NCBI RefSeq assembly: GCF_003052165.1
Contig: NZ_CP024869.1
Span: forward strand, 1,088,001 to 1,152,000
Origin: Dietzia sp. JS16-p6b
Lineage (GTDB): Bacteria; Actinomycetota; Actinomycetes; Mycobacteriales; Mycobacteriaceae
Length of the DNA stretch: 64,000 bases
Direction of reading: 5' to 3'
Shown: positions 46,765 through 55,211 of the stretch, piece after piece
How positions within the stretch are numbered: position 1 is the stretch's first letter
Layout: each line of letters opens with the position of its first letter
The notes under the pieces: generated by a model
What the model was told of the DNA's origin: nothing
The model's input: the letters and a program-made list of their open reading frames with translations, nothing else
Database searches by the model: none
Made by a program: the position numbers and the translations under genes

Positions 46765-48290
46765 CAGTCGGGGCGGGACCCGAAGAACGGTGCGGACTGG
46801 CTCGAGGGGACGTCACCAGCGGCGTCGGTGGTGGCGTTGAGGAACGGCTGGTATCCCCAGATGAGCTGGCCCCCCCGCTCGGACACCTCCGTGGCGAGCG
46901 CTGCGACCGCCGCCTGCCGTTCGGCGTCGTCGGTGATGGCCGCGGCGTCGGCCAGGCGCCGGTCCCACGCCGCGTCGGCGCCGAATCCGTCGAGGTTGAA
47001 GCCGCCGGCGGTACCCGTGGTGAACGGTAGCGCTGTGGCCGTCGAACGGTTGACCCAGTAGAGGGAGAACAGCGGCAACTCCATGAGTCCCGGGATGTCG
47101 GCGAAGTAGGCCGCCGGGTCCCGACGCTCCAGAGTGAGGGTGAGTCCGACCTCGCGGGCCTGGGTGACCAGGAGCTCGGCGGCGTCGTTGAGGCCGGGAA
47201 CCACGTCGGAGGTCACCAACGTCAGGTCGTCGACCCCGGCCTCCGCGAGGATGGACCGTGCCCGGTCGACGTCACGGGAGATCTCGGACAGCTCGTCGGG
47301 ATAGCCGCTGATGCCTTTGCCCAGGACGTCCTCGCCCACGACGGCGCCCTGGCCGAGGACGGTGCCGACGAGCGTCTCCCTGTCGACCAGCAGCTTGAAC
47401 GCCGTCCGTACCCGCTCGTCGTCGAACGGCGCGACACGGGTGTTGAGGATGAGGCCGAGCGCCTTGGAGTCCGCCGGGCCTCCCTCGGTGATGCGGGCCG
47501 GTTCGGCCACCGTCCGCGCGGCGGTCACCGGGAGGTCGTTGGCGTAGTCGACGTCGCCGGAGACCACGGCCCGGGCTCGCGCATCCGGGTCCGGGACCGA
47601 CCACACCTCGAGTCGGTCGATGCCGACGCCCGGGTGGTGGGGGTTGGGTGTGAAGACCCACCCGTCCTCGGACGATCCGGACTCGAGGACGAACGGTCCC
47701 GATCCGATGCCGGAGTCGGGGTCGCCGTCCTTGAACACGCCGCTCTGCGGGGCCAGGACAGCCTCGACGAAGTCTGCGCGCGGAGCGCTGAGGTGCAGCT
47801 CGAGCGTGCGCTCGTCGACCGTACGGGACGCCGCGGTGTCCAGTGGGGCGAGGAAGGACCCGGCCATCGGGGACGCGGCCGTGTAGACCAGCGAGGCGAG
47901 GGCGTCCTCGGCGGTCACCGGTGAGCCGTCCGAAAAGGTGGCGTCGGGCCGGAGCCGGACCGTCCACACATCCGCCGCGTCGTTGGAGGTGATCGACTCG
48001 GCCAGCTGGGATACCGGCTCGTTGTCGAGGAGGACCACCAGGGAGTCGTACAGAGCGAAGATGCCCACCCAGGCTCCCGGTGAGGTCGCCGCGGCGGGGT
48101 CGAGCGTGTCCCCCGGGGAGACCATCGCCGCCACACGGACGGTGCCCCCGTCTCCGCCTGTGCCCGAGCCGGTCCCGGTGCCGGTCCCGTTCGCGCCTCC
48201 GTCCTCGGTGGCGCAGGCGCCCAGGGCGAGTCCGGCGCCGGTGACGGCACCGGTGACGGCGATGAGACGGAGGAAACCGCGGCGATCCAT
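46764..48290 (-). CDS. Substrate-binding lipoprotein of a nickel/oligopeptide-type ABC importer
   Basis: 508 residues. The N-terminus MDRRGFLRL is a twin-arginine signal, and LALGAC gives a lipobox with Cys26, so this is a Tat-exported lipoprotein. A Gly/Thr spacer (30-50) precedes the SBP_bac_5 fold, e.g. SPGAWVGIFALYDSLVVLLDNEPVSQLAESITSNDAADVWTVRLRPDATFSDGSPVTAEDALASLVYT. The family binds peptides, nickel chelates or metallophores (DppA, NikA, CntA). ATG 48290 follows AAGGATC. It lies 52 bases after the flavoprotein gene on the same strand and probably shares its promoter. Confidence 0.92.
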   Translation of the reverse strand: MDRRGFLRLIAVTGAVTGAGLALGACATEDGGANGTGTGTGSGTGGDGGTVRVAAMVSPGDTLDPAAATSPGAWVGIFALYDSLVVLLDNEPVSQLAESITSNDAADVWTVRLRPDATFSDGSPVTAEDALASLVYTAASPMAGSFLAPLDTAASRTVDERTLELHLSAPRADFVEAVLAPQSGVFKDGDPDSGIGSGPFVLESGSSEDGWVFTPNPHHPGVGIDRLEVWSVPDPDARARAVVSGDVDYANDLPVTAARTVAEPARITEGGPADSKALGLILNTRVAPFDDERVRTAFKLLVDRETLVGTVLGQGAVVGEDVLGKGISGYPDELSEISRDVDRARSILAEAGVDDLTLVTSDVVPGLNDAAELLVTQAREVGLTLTLERRDPAAYFADIPGLMELPLFSLYWVNRSTATALPFTTGTAGGFNLDGFGADAAWDRRLADAAAITDDAERQAAVAALATEVSERGGQLIWGYQPFLNATTDAAGDVPSSQSAPFFGSRPD

Positions 48291-48342
48291 GAGAGTGGTG
48301 ATCCTTAGGTGAGTGGGTGGTGACGGGTGGGGTGGGACTGCG

Positions 48343-49290
48343 TCAGCCGAGACCGGCCTGGGCGCGGAAGAGGTCCTGGTCGATCCACAATCCTGCGGCC
48401 TGTCCGGCGGCGACGGCGCGGGCCACGAACGCCAGCGGTACGGGGTCATCGCGACGACGGGCGCAGTCGCCGGCCGCGAACACGCGTGGGTCCGACGTGC
48501 GCTGTTGCCAGTCCACCAGGATGTGCGCGCCCTCGGTCTCGAGATCGAGGCCCAGCACGGAGTCGCGCGGTTGCTCGCGGGGGGTGTGGAAGACCGCACC
48601 GAAGGTGAGCTCCTCGTCGCCGACCGAGACCGTGAGGGCGCCGTCGGTCCCGCCGAGCTCGGTCACGGGCCGGTGCTCGAGCCCAACGCCATTGCGCGCG
48701 AGCGTCTCGCGGATCTCGTCCGGGACCGGATGACCGTTGGTGAGCAGGGTGACGTCGCGGGAGAAGTGGGTGGCCAGATAGACCGCCTGCAGTCCGGGTT
48801 GGGCCGGGTTCTCCGGGGCGTCGGTGAGGACGGCGAGTCGCCGCCCGTCGACCTCGTGGCCGTGGCAGAACGGGCAGTGGTAGACGCCCTGTCCGAAGCG
48901 CTCCACCACACCGGGGATCCCGCTCACGTCGTCTCGGACCCCGGCGGTGACGAGCAGCCGTTCGGCCAGGAATGATCTGCCATCCGAGGTGGCGAGACTG
49001 ACCGGTGTGTCGGGGCCGGTCACCTCGATGCCCGTCACGGTGGAATGCACGATCTCGACGTTGGGATGACCGGCGACCTCCTCCATCCCCGTCCTGCGCA
49101 GGTCCTTCGGGGACCTGCCGTCGAGGCCGAGATACATGTGCATCTCGGTCGCGGGGGCGTTGCGCGGTTGGCTGGAGTCGACCAGAACGACCGTCCGCTT
49201 CTGGCGGCCCAGGACGAGCGCCGCCGTGAGCCCGGCCGGACCGGCTCCGATCACGGCGACCTCGACTGCGTCGGGGATGGGTGAGGACAT
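48343..49290 (-). CDS. FAD-dependent thioredoxin-reductase-like oxidoreductase with CPFC motif, probable dithiol oxidase
   Basis: 315 residues. The FAD site VIGAGPAGLTAALVLGRQKRTVVLVDSS and the second FAD motif DPRVFAAGDCARR are intact, and CPFCHGHE supplies the redox disulfide. In genuine thioredoxin reductases the CxxC is followed by a GGGDSA-type and an HRRxxxRA-type NADPH motif; here the same places read LAVLTDAPENPAQ and LLTNGHP, so NADPH binding is doubtful. That combination is known from oxygen-using dithiol oxidases of sulfur natural products (GliT, HlmI). ATG 49290 has GGGAG upstream. First gene of the leftward operon that continues into the importer. Confidence 0.85.
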   Translation of the reverse strand: MSSPIPDAVEVAVIGAGPAGLTAALVLGRQKRTVVLVDSSQPRNAPATEMHMYLGLDGRSPKDLRRTGMEEVAGHPNVEIVHSTVTGIEVTGPDTPVSLATSDGRSFLAERLLVTAGVRDDVSGIPGVVERFGQGVYHCPFCHGHEVDGRRLAVLTDAPENPAQPGLQAVYLATHFSRDVTLLTNGHPVPDEIRETLARNGVGLEHRPVTELGGTDGALTVSVGDEELTFGAVFHTPREQPRDSVLGLDLETEGAHILVDWQQRTSDPRVFAAGDCARRRDDPVPLAFVARAVAAGQAAGLWIDQDLFRAQAGLG

Positions 49291-49365
49291 GGCGGCTCCC
49301 TGGTGGTGGTGCGAGGACGCGCGGACCCCCCTTCCAACAACGGGGAGACGGGCAACGACTGTAGA

Positions 49366-49402
49366 GACTCTATTGATAACGAGACTCATTATCAATAGAG
49401 TC
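49366..49402. promoter_or_regulatory. 37-bp palindromic operator with Fur-type core between divergent operons
   Basis: GACTCTATTGATAACGAG (49366-49383) and CTCATTATCAATAGAGTC (49385-49402) are inverted copies matching at 17 of 18 positions around a central A. The inner 19 bases, GATAACGAG-A-CTCATTATC, agree with the classical Fur box GATAATGAT-A-ATCATTATC at 16 of 19 positions. It is strikingly AT-rich for this genome. It lies 64 bases before the first NRPS gene and 75 bases before the flavoprotein gene, so one bound repressor could control both operons. Which Fur-family protein (Fur, Zur, Nur) binds is unknown. Confidence 0.82.
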
Positions 49403-49466
49403 GTGCCGGTGTCGCCGTGGTTCAGTCCGGACAGCGACGCTTTGTGTTGTGAGCGAGAGGTGGGGC

Positions 49467-52400
49467 ATGCCGTCGAGTTGGTCCGTGGTCGAAGCTGCTG
49501 TCTGCGACGTCCTGGAGGTCGACTCGGTGGGCCCGGGGACGCTGGTGGACCTGGGGCTGAACTCGCTCTCGGCGGTGCGGCTCCAGCGGCTGCTGGTGGA
49601 GCGCACGGGGGTGAGGATCCCCCTGCGGGACTTCGTCGGAGACATCGACCTGACGACACTCGAGCGGAGATGTGCGGCCGGGCCGGTGTCCGCGGAGAAG
49701 GTGGCCGCGGAGGTGTCGACGGCGATGACCCCCGCCGACGCGGGCGGTCAGGAGGTCCCGGATACGTTCGCTCTGACTCCCGTACAGGGCACCTATTGGG
49801 TCGGCCGGGGTGACGACTACCCGCTCGGCGGCGTCTCGACGTACTTCTACTCCGAGTACGAGTTCGTGCTGCCTGCCGGGACTGACGCCCTCACCACCGT
49901 GGGAGAGCTCGAGTCGGCGTGGAACCGCGTGGTGGCCCGCCACCCGATGCTCCGGGCGGTGGTGGGACGCGACGGCGTGGGCCGGGTGCTCGACGATCCG
50001 GGGGCCCACCGGTTCGAGATCGTGGATCTCCGCTCGCACCCCGACCCACAGGCTGCCGAGGATGAGGCGCGGCAGGACCTGTCCCACCGTCGCGCGCCCG
50101 CCCACCGATGGCCGGTGCACACGTTCGCTGCCGTAGTGCGGCCCGACGGGTCCCTGGTCCTGTGCGTGGGGTTCGATGTGTTGCTCATCGACTTCCCCGG
50201 GATACGGCGAGTGCTCGACGAGTGGGGTTCGGAACACCGGCACGAACGCTCGGGTGAGAGCGCGGAGGGCCGCGGGGTGAGGGCGGCGCCCCCGTCTGCC
50301 GTGCCCCCACCCGCCCTGCCACGCACCGAGGCCGCCGAGCGGGACGCCATGGAGTTCTGGCGCGGGAGGGCGCAGGACCTGCCGGGTGGGCCGTGGGACA
50401 CCACCCACCTTCGGGCCGATCAGCTGACCCCGCCACGGTTCCGGCGGTCGGAGGGCCGGGTCGGCTCCGACGTCTGGGAGGATTTCCGCGTAGCGGCCCG
50501 GGCGTGGGGTGTCTCGCCCACGGGGGCGTTGGCGGCGTTGTTCGCGGCCGCGCTCCGGCGCTTCGGCGCCCGGGAGCGCTTCTGCCTGGTCACCACACTC
50601 TTCGACCCCGAGGCCCGCGAGGACGCGGGCGTGGGGGACACCACCCGGACCGCTCTTCTCGACACCGGTCACACGGGGTGCGCCGAGGGCTTCGTGGACT
50701 ACGCCCTCCGGGTGACGCGCAACTTCTGGGACGCGGTGGACCACAGCGCGGTGCCTGCATCGCGTGTGGTCGGCGAGTTGTTCGGGCCGACGAACGGGAT
50801 CCCCGAACACCCTGTCGTCTTCACCTCCTCCGTAGGGGACCGCGCCGGGTCCCGCACGGACGCCTGGCTCGGCCGACGCGGGTTCGGGGTGTCCCAGACT
50901 CCCCAGGTCCTGCTCGACGCCATCCACTGGGAGGAGGACGACGCGCTCGTCCTCGCCTGGGACCACGTGGTCGGGGCGGTCGACGACGGCGTCGTCGACG
51001 GCATGCGCCGCGCGGTCCAGAGGGCCGTCGAGGTACTGGCCCGCGACGAGGCCGCCTGGACGCGACCGGGTCTGTTTCTCGACCCCTGGGTCCGTACCCC
51101 GCGGCCGCGACCGGTGGCCTACGACTCCGGCCCGGGTCTGCACGACCCGGTGCTGGCGGCGCTGGACGCGGACGGGACGCGGCGCGTGGTCTCGCAAGGG
51201 GACCGCGTCGCGGATGCCGACGAACTCGCCTCCATCGCTGCGTGGACCCGCGGTGAGCTGTACTCCAGGGGGGTCACACCCGGGGAGCCGGTCCTCGTCC
51301 TGCTCGGCAAGTCGGTCGAACAGATCGGCATCGTCCTCGGGATCACCTCGGCCGGGGCCGCCTACGTGCCCGTGGACCCGGCATGGCCGCTCACGCGCGT
51401 GGAACGTATCGCGGCCCGAGCCGGCGCCCGGGTCGCTGTCGCCGCGCAGGGGACGGACATGCCCGACGGGGTCACGGCGATACCCGCCGTGGTCCAGCGG
51501 CCTGCGGACGATGCGGTTCGTCCCGGTCCCGCACCCGTCGAGGGGGCCGGACTTGCGTACACGATCTTCACCTCGGGCTCGACGGGAGAGCCCAAGGGCG
51601 TCGCCATCGAACACGCTCAGGCCAGGACGACGATCGACGACCTGGCGCGCCGGTTCAATCCCGGTCCGACGGACGTCGTCCTGGGGTTGTCCGCGTTGAG
51701 CTTCGACCTGTCCGTGTGGGACATCTTCGGCGGCCTGTCCGCCGGCGCGCGACTGGTCCTGCCCGAACGCGGCTCGGAGGCCGATCCCGAGCACTGGCTG
51801 CGCACGATCGAGACCGAGGGCGTCACGGTCTGGAACTCCGCGCCTGCCCTGGCCGAGATGCTCGTCGACTACGCGGAATCGGATCCCGAGCGCGCGCGCA
51901 CCGCGCTGGGCTCGCTCAGGCTGGTCATGATGTCCGGTGACTGGATCCCGGTGACGCTGCCGGATCGACTCCGCGCCCTCGCCCCGCATGCCGTCGTCGT
52001 GAGTCTCGGCGGGGCGACGGAGGCCTCCATCTGGTCGGTTCACCACGTCATCGGCGACGTCCATCCGCAGTGGCCATCGATTCCCTACGGCACGGCGCTG
52101 GACGGGCAGTGGTTCCGCATTCTCGACGGCCCGGACGGGGAGCCGGTCCCGATCGGAGTCGCGGGCGAGTTGTTCATCGGCGGCGACGGCGTGGCGCGCG
52201 GGTATCTGGGCGACGAGGAACAGACCGCGGAGCGGTTCCGGGTCCACCCCGTCTACGGCGAACGCCTCTATCGCACCGGCGACGAGGGGATGTGGTTGCC
52301 CGACGGGACGATCCGGTTCCTCGGTCGCGTCGACCGACAGGTCAAGATCAACGGCTATCGCGTGGAGCTCGGAGAGATCGACGCAGCACTCACGCGCCTC

Positions 52401-55211
52401 GACGGGGTGCGTGCGGGAGTCTGTAGTGCGGTCGACGGCCCCGGCGGTGGCAAACGCCTGGTCGGGCATGTCGCGCTCACCCCGCAGTCCGGACTCGACC
52501 AGCGTGCGATTCGCGCCGCCCTCCGGGAGGCGCTTCCGGCGTACATGGTTCCTACCGCTGTCCTGATCCACCGGGAGCTACCGGTCACAGCGAACGGCAA
52601 GATCGACCACAAAGCGCTTCCGGACCCCTTCGCGAGTGCCTCGTCGTACTCTGCCGCGTCGAGCCCAGCACCGTCGAGTCCCGCCTCGTCGACCCTGGAC
52701 TCGTCGCCCCCCGCCTCGTCGACCCCAGCACCGGCGACGTCCGCGCAGGCCGAACCCGCGGCGTCTCGGCCGGAGGCGCTCGCAAGTGGTTCGGCAGGCT
52801 TGGCACCCGAGCTGGCCGCAGTGGTCCCGGACGGTGTGGATCCGGCGCTCGAACCGCTGGCTGCCGGTCTGGACTCGCTCGCCGTGGTGCGCATAGCGAA
52901 TCTCGTCGAGGACCTCACCGGCTCCCGGCCGGATCTCGAGGAACTCCTGGCGACACCGTTAAACCGGATCCTCCGCGACGACCCGGTCCCCGAGCCCGCG
53001 ATCCAGTCCGATCAAGATGCCGCGGACCTTCCGGCCGCCTCCACGCCGGCCCCGCCCGGCCACGCGCCGCAGGTCCCGGCCCTCCCCGCGCCGCCGGCCC
53101 CGCACGATTCGGGCACGGACCTTCTCGATGTGGCCCGTGCCGGCTCCGGTGTGGAGGTGACGATCGCCGCTGGAGACGGCCCACTCGGATCACAGCTGCT
53201 CGCGGCCGGTCGGTGGCTGAGCCGGATCGAGCAGGCCGCAGCCGAGGAGGGCCTGGAGGCGGAGGCCACGGCCGGTGGGCCAGACCACCTCGTCGTGCTG
53301 CGCCTCGGCCGGAGGACCGCACCGCCGTCGGACCGCGCATCCCGCCCCTCAGGCCCAGCTCAGACGCTCACGCCCGAGCCCGCCATCGCGGAGCCCCCTG
53401 AAACGGTGGCCACGAGCGCCCCTCTGACAGAGATGCAGGTGGCCTATCTCGTCGGCCGTGCGGACCCGTGGTTGGGCCGCCCGGTCGCGCCGCGCTATCG
53501 GACCGAGGTCGAGGTGGGCGGTCTCGACGTCCCGGCGCTCGAGCGGGCGTTGGACACGATCGTCGATGCCCACCCCATGCTGTCGGCGCGAGTCGACGAC
53601 AACGGCCGGCAGGTCCTCGACACCGCGGCCCGGCCGCGACTGCAAATCGAGGACCTGAGCGTGGCGACGGACGCCGAGGTGCGCGCCGAGCGTGAACGCC
53701 GCCGAGCAGAGGAGATGTCCCGGATCCACGACCCCCAGAGCGGGCGGCCCTGGCTCGAGCTCCGTGCGGTGCGGTTACCGGCGCCCGCCGCGGAGGTCTC
53801 CCGATGGATGGTCGTGCTGATTCTCGACATGCTGTTCTGCGACGTCCGTGGAGCGGAGATCATCGCCCGTGACCTGACCGCGGCGTACCGGGGCGACCCC
53901 GTCGACCGACCCCAGGGTGCATTCCTCAGCTGGGCTGAGGCCCGAGCCGGGGCGGCGCAGGGGGACTCGGCGCTGCCGGATTCGTCGCAGGCGGGGGCAC
54001 CGAGGCCGCGCGTCCTCCTGCCGGTCCGCCCGCCCGAGAGCTCGCGGTTCACCCGTCGACGCCGCCAGCTCGACCCGCGCACCACCACGGAGTTGATTCG
54101 GCGATGTGCAGTCCACCGGGCCACCCTCGACGCGGTCCTCGTCACCGTGTTCGCCGAGCTCCTGGCCACCGATGACGGGCACCGACCCCCGGTCGTGGTG
54201 ACCGTCCTCGACCGCCCCGCCGAGCATCGGGACGTCGTGGGGGAGTACACCTCGACCGTCGTGCTGGATCCCCCGGAGGGCCGGTCCACGAGCGAGCGTG
54301 CCCGCGCCGCGGCGACCCGTCTACTCGAGGGCGTCCGTGATCTCGGACGCGACGGATCCGGCCACGGTAACACCCGGATCCGCGAGCATCTCCGTTCGGG
54401 CAGCGGCACCGGCGTGCTCCCCGTGGTCTACTCCTCCGGTCTGACCGGGTGGACGGGCGGACCGGCCGCGTGCGATGCGCTGGCGCAGCTGGGTGAGCCG
54501 GTCCACTCGATCAGCTCGACGCCGCAGGTCCTGATCGATCTCCAGAGCTTCCGCGACAGCGACGGTTCGCTGCTGCTCGTCCTCGACGCGGTGGAGGACG
54601 CATTCCTCGATGGCGTGCTCGACGCGGTCGCCGATGTTCTGGCCGCGACGGTGACGACGCTGGCCGACGGAGACGACCGCTGGCACGAGCCCGGCTTTCC
54701 CTCCACTGCGACGCCAGGAGTACCGCGACGCGATGTCGCCGAACTGGGTCGTCGCCGATCGACGACGATCCGGGGACGTCTCGCGGTCGAGGGGGACGAC
54801 GGCGACCTGCTGACCGTCGTGCGCGCCACGGTCGCCGAGGTGCTCGGGAGGGCCCCGTCACACGACGAGCTCGACCGGGGCTTCTTCGAACTCGGGATGA
54901 CGTCGATGGATCTCGTCCGCTTCCGCCGGGTACTCGCCGACCGAGGGCACCGGGTGGAGCTCGCGGAACTCTTCGCCCACCCTGACATCAGATCGCTCGC
55001 CGCGGGGATGCAGGCCGCACCAGCCCTGAGCCCCGAACCGATCCGGGAACCCAGCCCGAGCGTGAACCCGGCCCAGAACCCGAACGTGACCCCACACGCC
55101 GACCCGGACCGATCCCGGCCCGCCATCCGCCCCGATGCGCACGACCCGCTCGCGCAGGCCCGTGAGCGCGGGCGTCAGCGCCGCCGCATCCGGCAGGAGA
55201 CCAATTCATGA
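49467..55211 (+). CDS. Nonribosomal peptide synthetase, ArCP-Cy-A-PCP-Cy-PCP (HMWP2-like)
   Basis: 1914 residues. Domains: aryl carrier protein 1-70 (S33 in LGLNSL); Cy1 from about 102 (LTPVQGTYWVGR; D237-x4-D242); adenylation about 560-1050 (TSGSTGEPKG; binding-pocket residues by eye DLWNMSLIWK, close to the Cys code; K1045 in NGKID); Ser/Pro linker; PCP1 (S1137 in GLDSL); an unassigned stretch 1160-1310; Cy2 from about 1318 (D1454-x4-D1459); PCP2 (S1813 in GMTSM). The order equals yersiniabactin HMWP2, but without the methyltransferase-like insert in the A domain. It should condense an aryl acid with two cysteines and cyclise them to thiazolines. ATG 49467 follows AGAGG; a GTG at 49449 is also in frame. 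Confidence 0.93.
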   Translation: MPSSWSVVEAAVCDVLEVDSVGPGTLVDLGLNSLSAVRLQRLLVERTGVRIPLRDFVGDIDLTTLERRCAAGPVSAEKVAAEVSTAMTPADAGGQEVPDTFALTPVQGTYWVGRGDDYPLGGVSTYFYSEYEFVLPAGTDALTTVGELESAWNRVVARHPMLRAVVGRDGVGRVLDDPGAHRFEIVDLRSHPDPQAAEDEARQDLSHRRAPAHRWPVHTFAAVVRPDGSLVLCVGFDVLLIDFPGIRRVLDEWGSEHRHERSGESAEGRGVRAAPPSAVPPPALPRTEAAERDAMEFWRGRAQDLPGGPWDTTHLRADQLTPPRFRRSEGRVGSDVWEDFRVAARAWGVSPTGALAALFAAALRRFGARERFCLVTTLFDPEAREDAGVGDTTRTALLDTGHTGCAEGFVDYALRVTRNFWDAVDHSAVPASRVVGELFGPTNGIPEHPVVFTSSVGDRAGSRTDAWLGRRGFGVSQTPQVLLDAIHWEEDDALVLAWDHVVGAVDDGVVDGMRRAVQRAVEVLARDEAAWTRPGLFLDPWVRTPRPRPVAYDSGPGLHDPVLAALDADGTRRVVSQGDRVADADELASIAAWTRGELYSRGVTPGEPVLVLLGKSVEQIGIVLGITSAGAAYVPVDPAWPLTRVERIAARAGARVAVAAQGTDMPDGVTAIPAVVQRPADDAVRPGPAPVEGAGLAYTIFTSGSTGEPKGVAIEHAQARTTIDDLARRFNPGPTDVVLGLSALSFDLSVWDIFGGLSAGARLVLPERGSEADPEHWLRTIETEGVTVWNSAPALAEMLVDYAESDPERARTALGSLRLVMMSGDWIPVTLPDRLRALAPHAVVVSLGGATEASIWSVHHVIGDVHPQWPSIPYGTALDGQWFRILDGPDGEPVPIGVAGELFIGGDGVARGYLGDEEQTAERFRVHPVYGERLYRTGDEGMWLPDGTIRFLGRVDRQVKINGYRVELGEIDAALTRLDGVRAGVCSAVDGPGGGKRLVGHVALTPQSGLDQRAIRAALREALPAYMVPTAVLIHRELPVTANGKIDHKALPDPFASASSYSAASSPAPSSPASSTLDSSPPASSTPAPATSAQAEPAASRPEALASGSAGLAPELAAVVPDGVDPALEPLAAGLDSLAVVRIANLVEDLTGSRPDLEELLATPLNRILRDDPVPEPAIQSDQDAADLPAASTPAPPGHAPQVPALPAPPAPHDSGTDLLDVARAGSGVEVTIAAGDGPLGSQLLAAGRWLSRIEQAAAEEGLEAEATAGGPDHLVVLRLGRRTAPPSDRASRPSGPAQTLTPEPAIAEPPETVATSAPLTEMQVAYLVGRADPWLGRPVAPRYRTEVEVGGLDVPALERALDTIVDAHPMLSARVDDNGRQVLDTAARPRLQIEDLSVATDAEVRAERERRRAEEMSRIHDPQSGRPWLELRAVRLPAPAAEVSRWMVVLILDMLFCDVRGAEIIARDLTAAYRGDPVDRPQGAFLSWAEARAGAAQGDSALPDSSQAGAPRPRVLLPVRPPESSRFTRRRRQLDPRTTTELIRRCAVHRATLDAVLVTVFAELLATDDGHRPPVVVTVLDRPAEHRDVVGEYTSTVVLDPPEGRSTSERARAAATRLLEGVRDLGRDGSGHGNTRIREHLRSGSGTGVLPVVYSSGLTGWTGGPAACDALAQLGEPVHSISSTPQVLIDLQSFRDSDGSLLLVLDAVEDAFLDGVLDAVADVLAATVTTLADGDDRWHEPGFPSTATPGVPRRDVAELGRRRSTTIRGRLAVEGDDGDLLTVVRATVAEVLGRAPSHDELDRGFFELGMTSMDLVRFRRVLADRGHRVELAELFAHPDIRSLAAGMQAAPALSPEPIREPSPSVNPAQNPNVTPHADPDRSRPAIRPDAHDPLAQARERGRQRRRIRQETNS

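Noticed and set aside
43626-49290. Siderophore exporter for the synthase product
   Set aside because: The genes encode a receptor-dependent importer of the Dpp/Nik class; no MFS, RND or ABC exporter is visible in the window.
49366-49402. Rho-independent terminator reading of the palindrome
   Set aside because: The stem is AT-rich with a one-base centre and lies between two divergent gene starts, where a terminator would make no sense; an operator fits better.
49422-52571. Open frame of 1049 codons antisense to the first synthetase
   Set aside because: Shadow of the NRPS gene; no recognisable domain, and it would cross the adenylation domain core.
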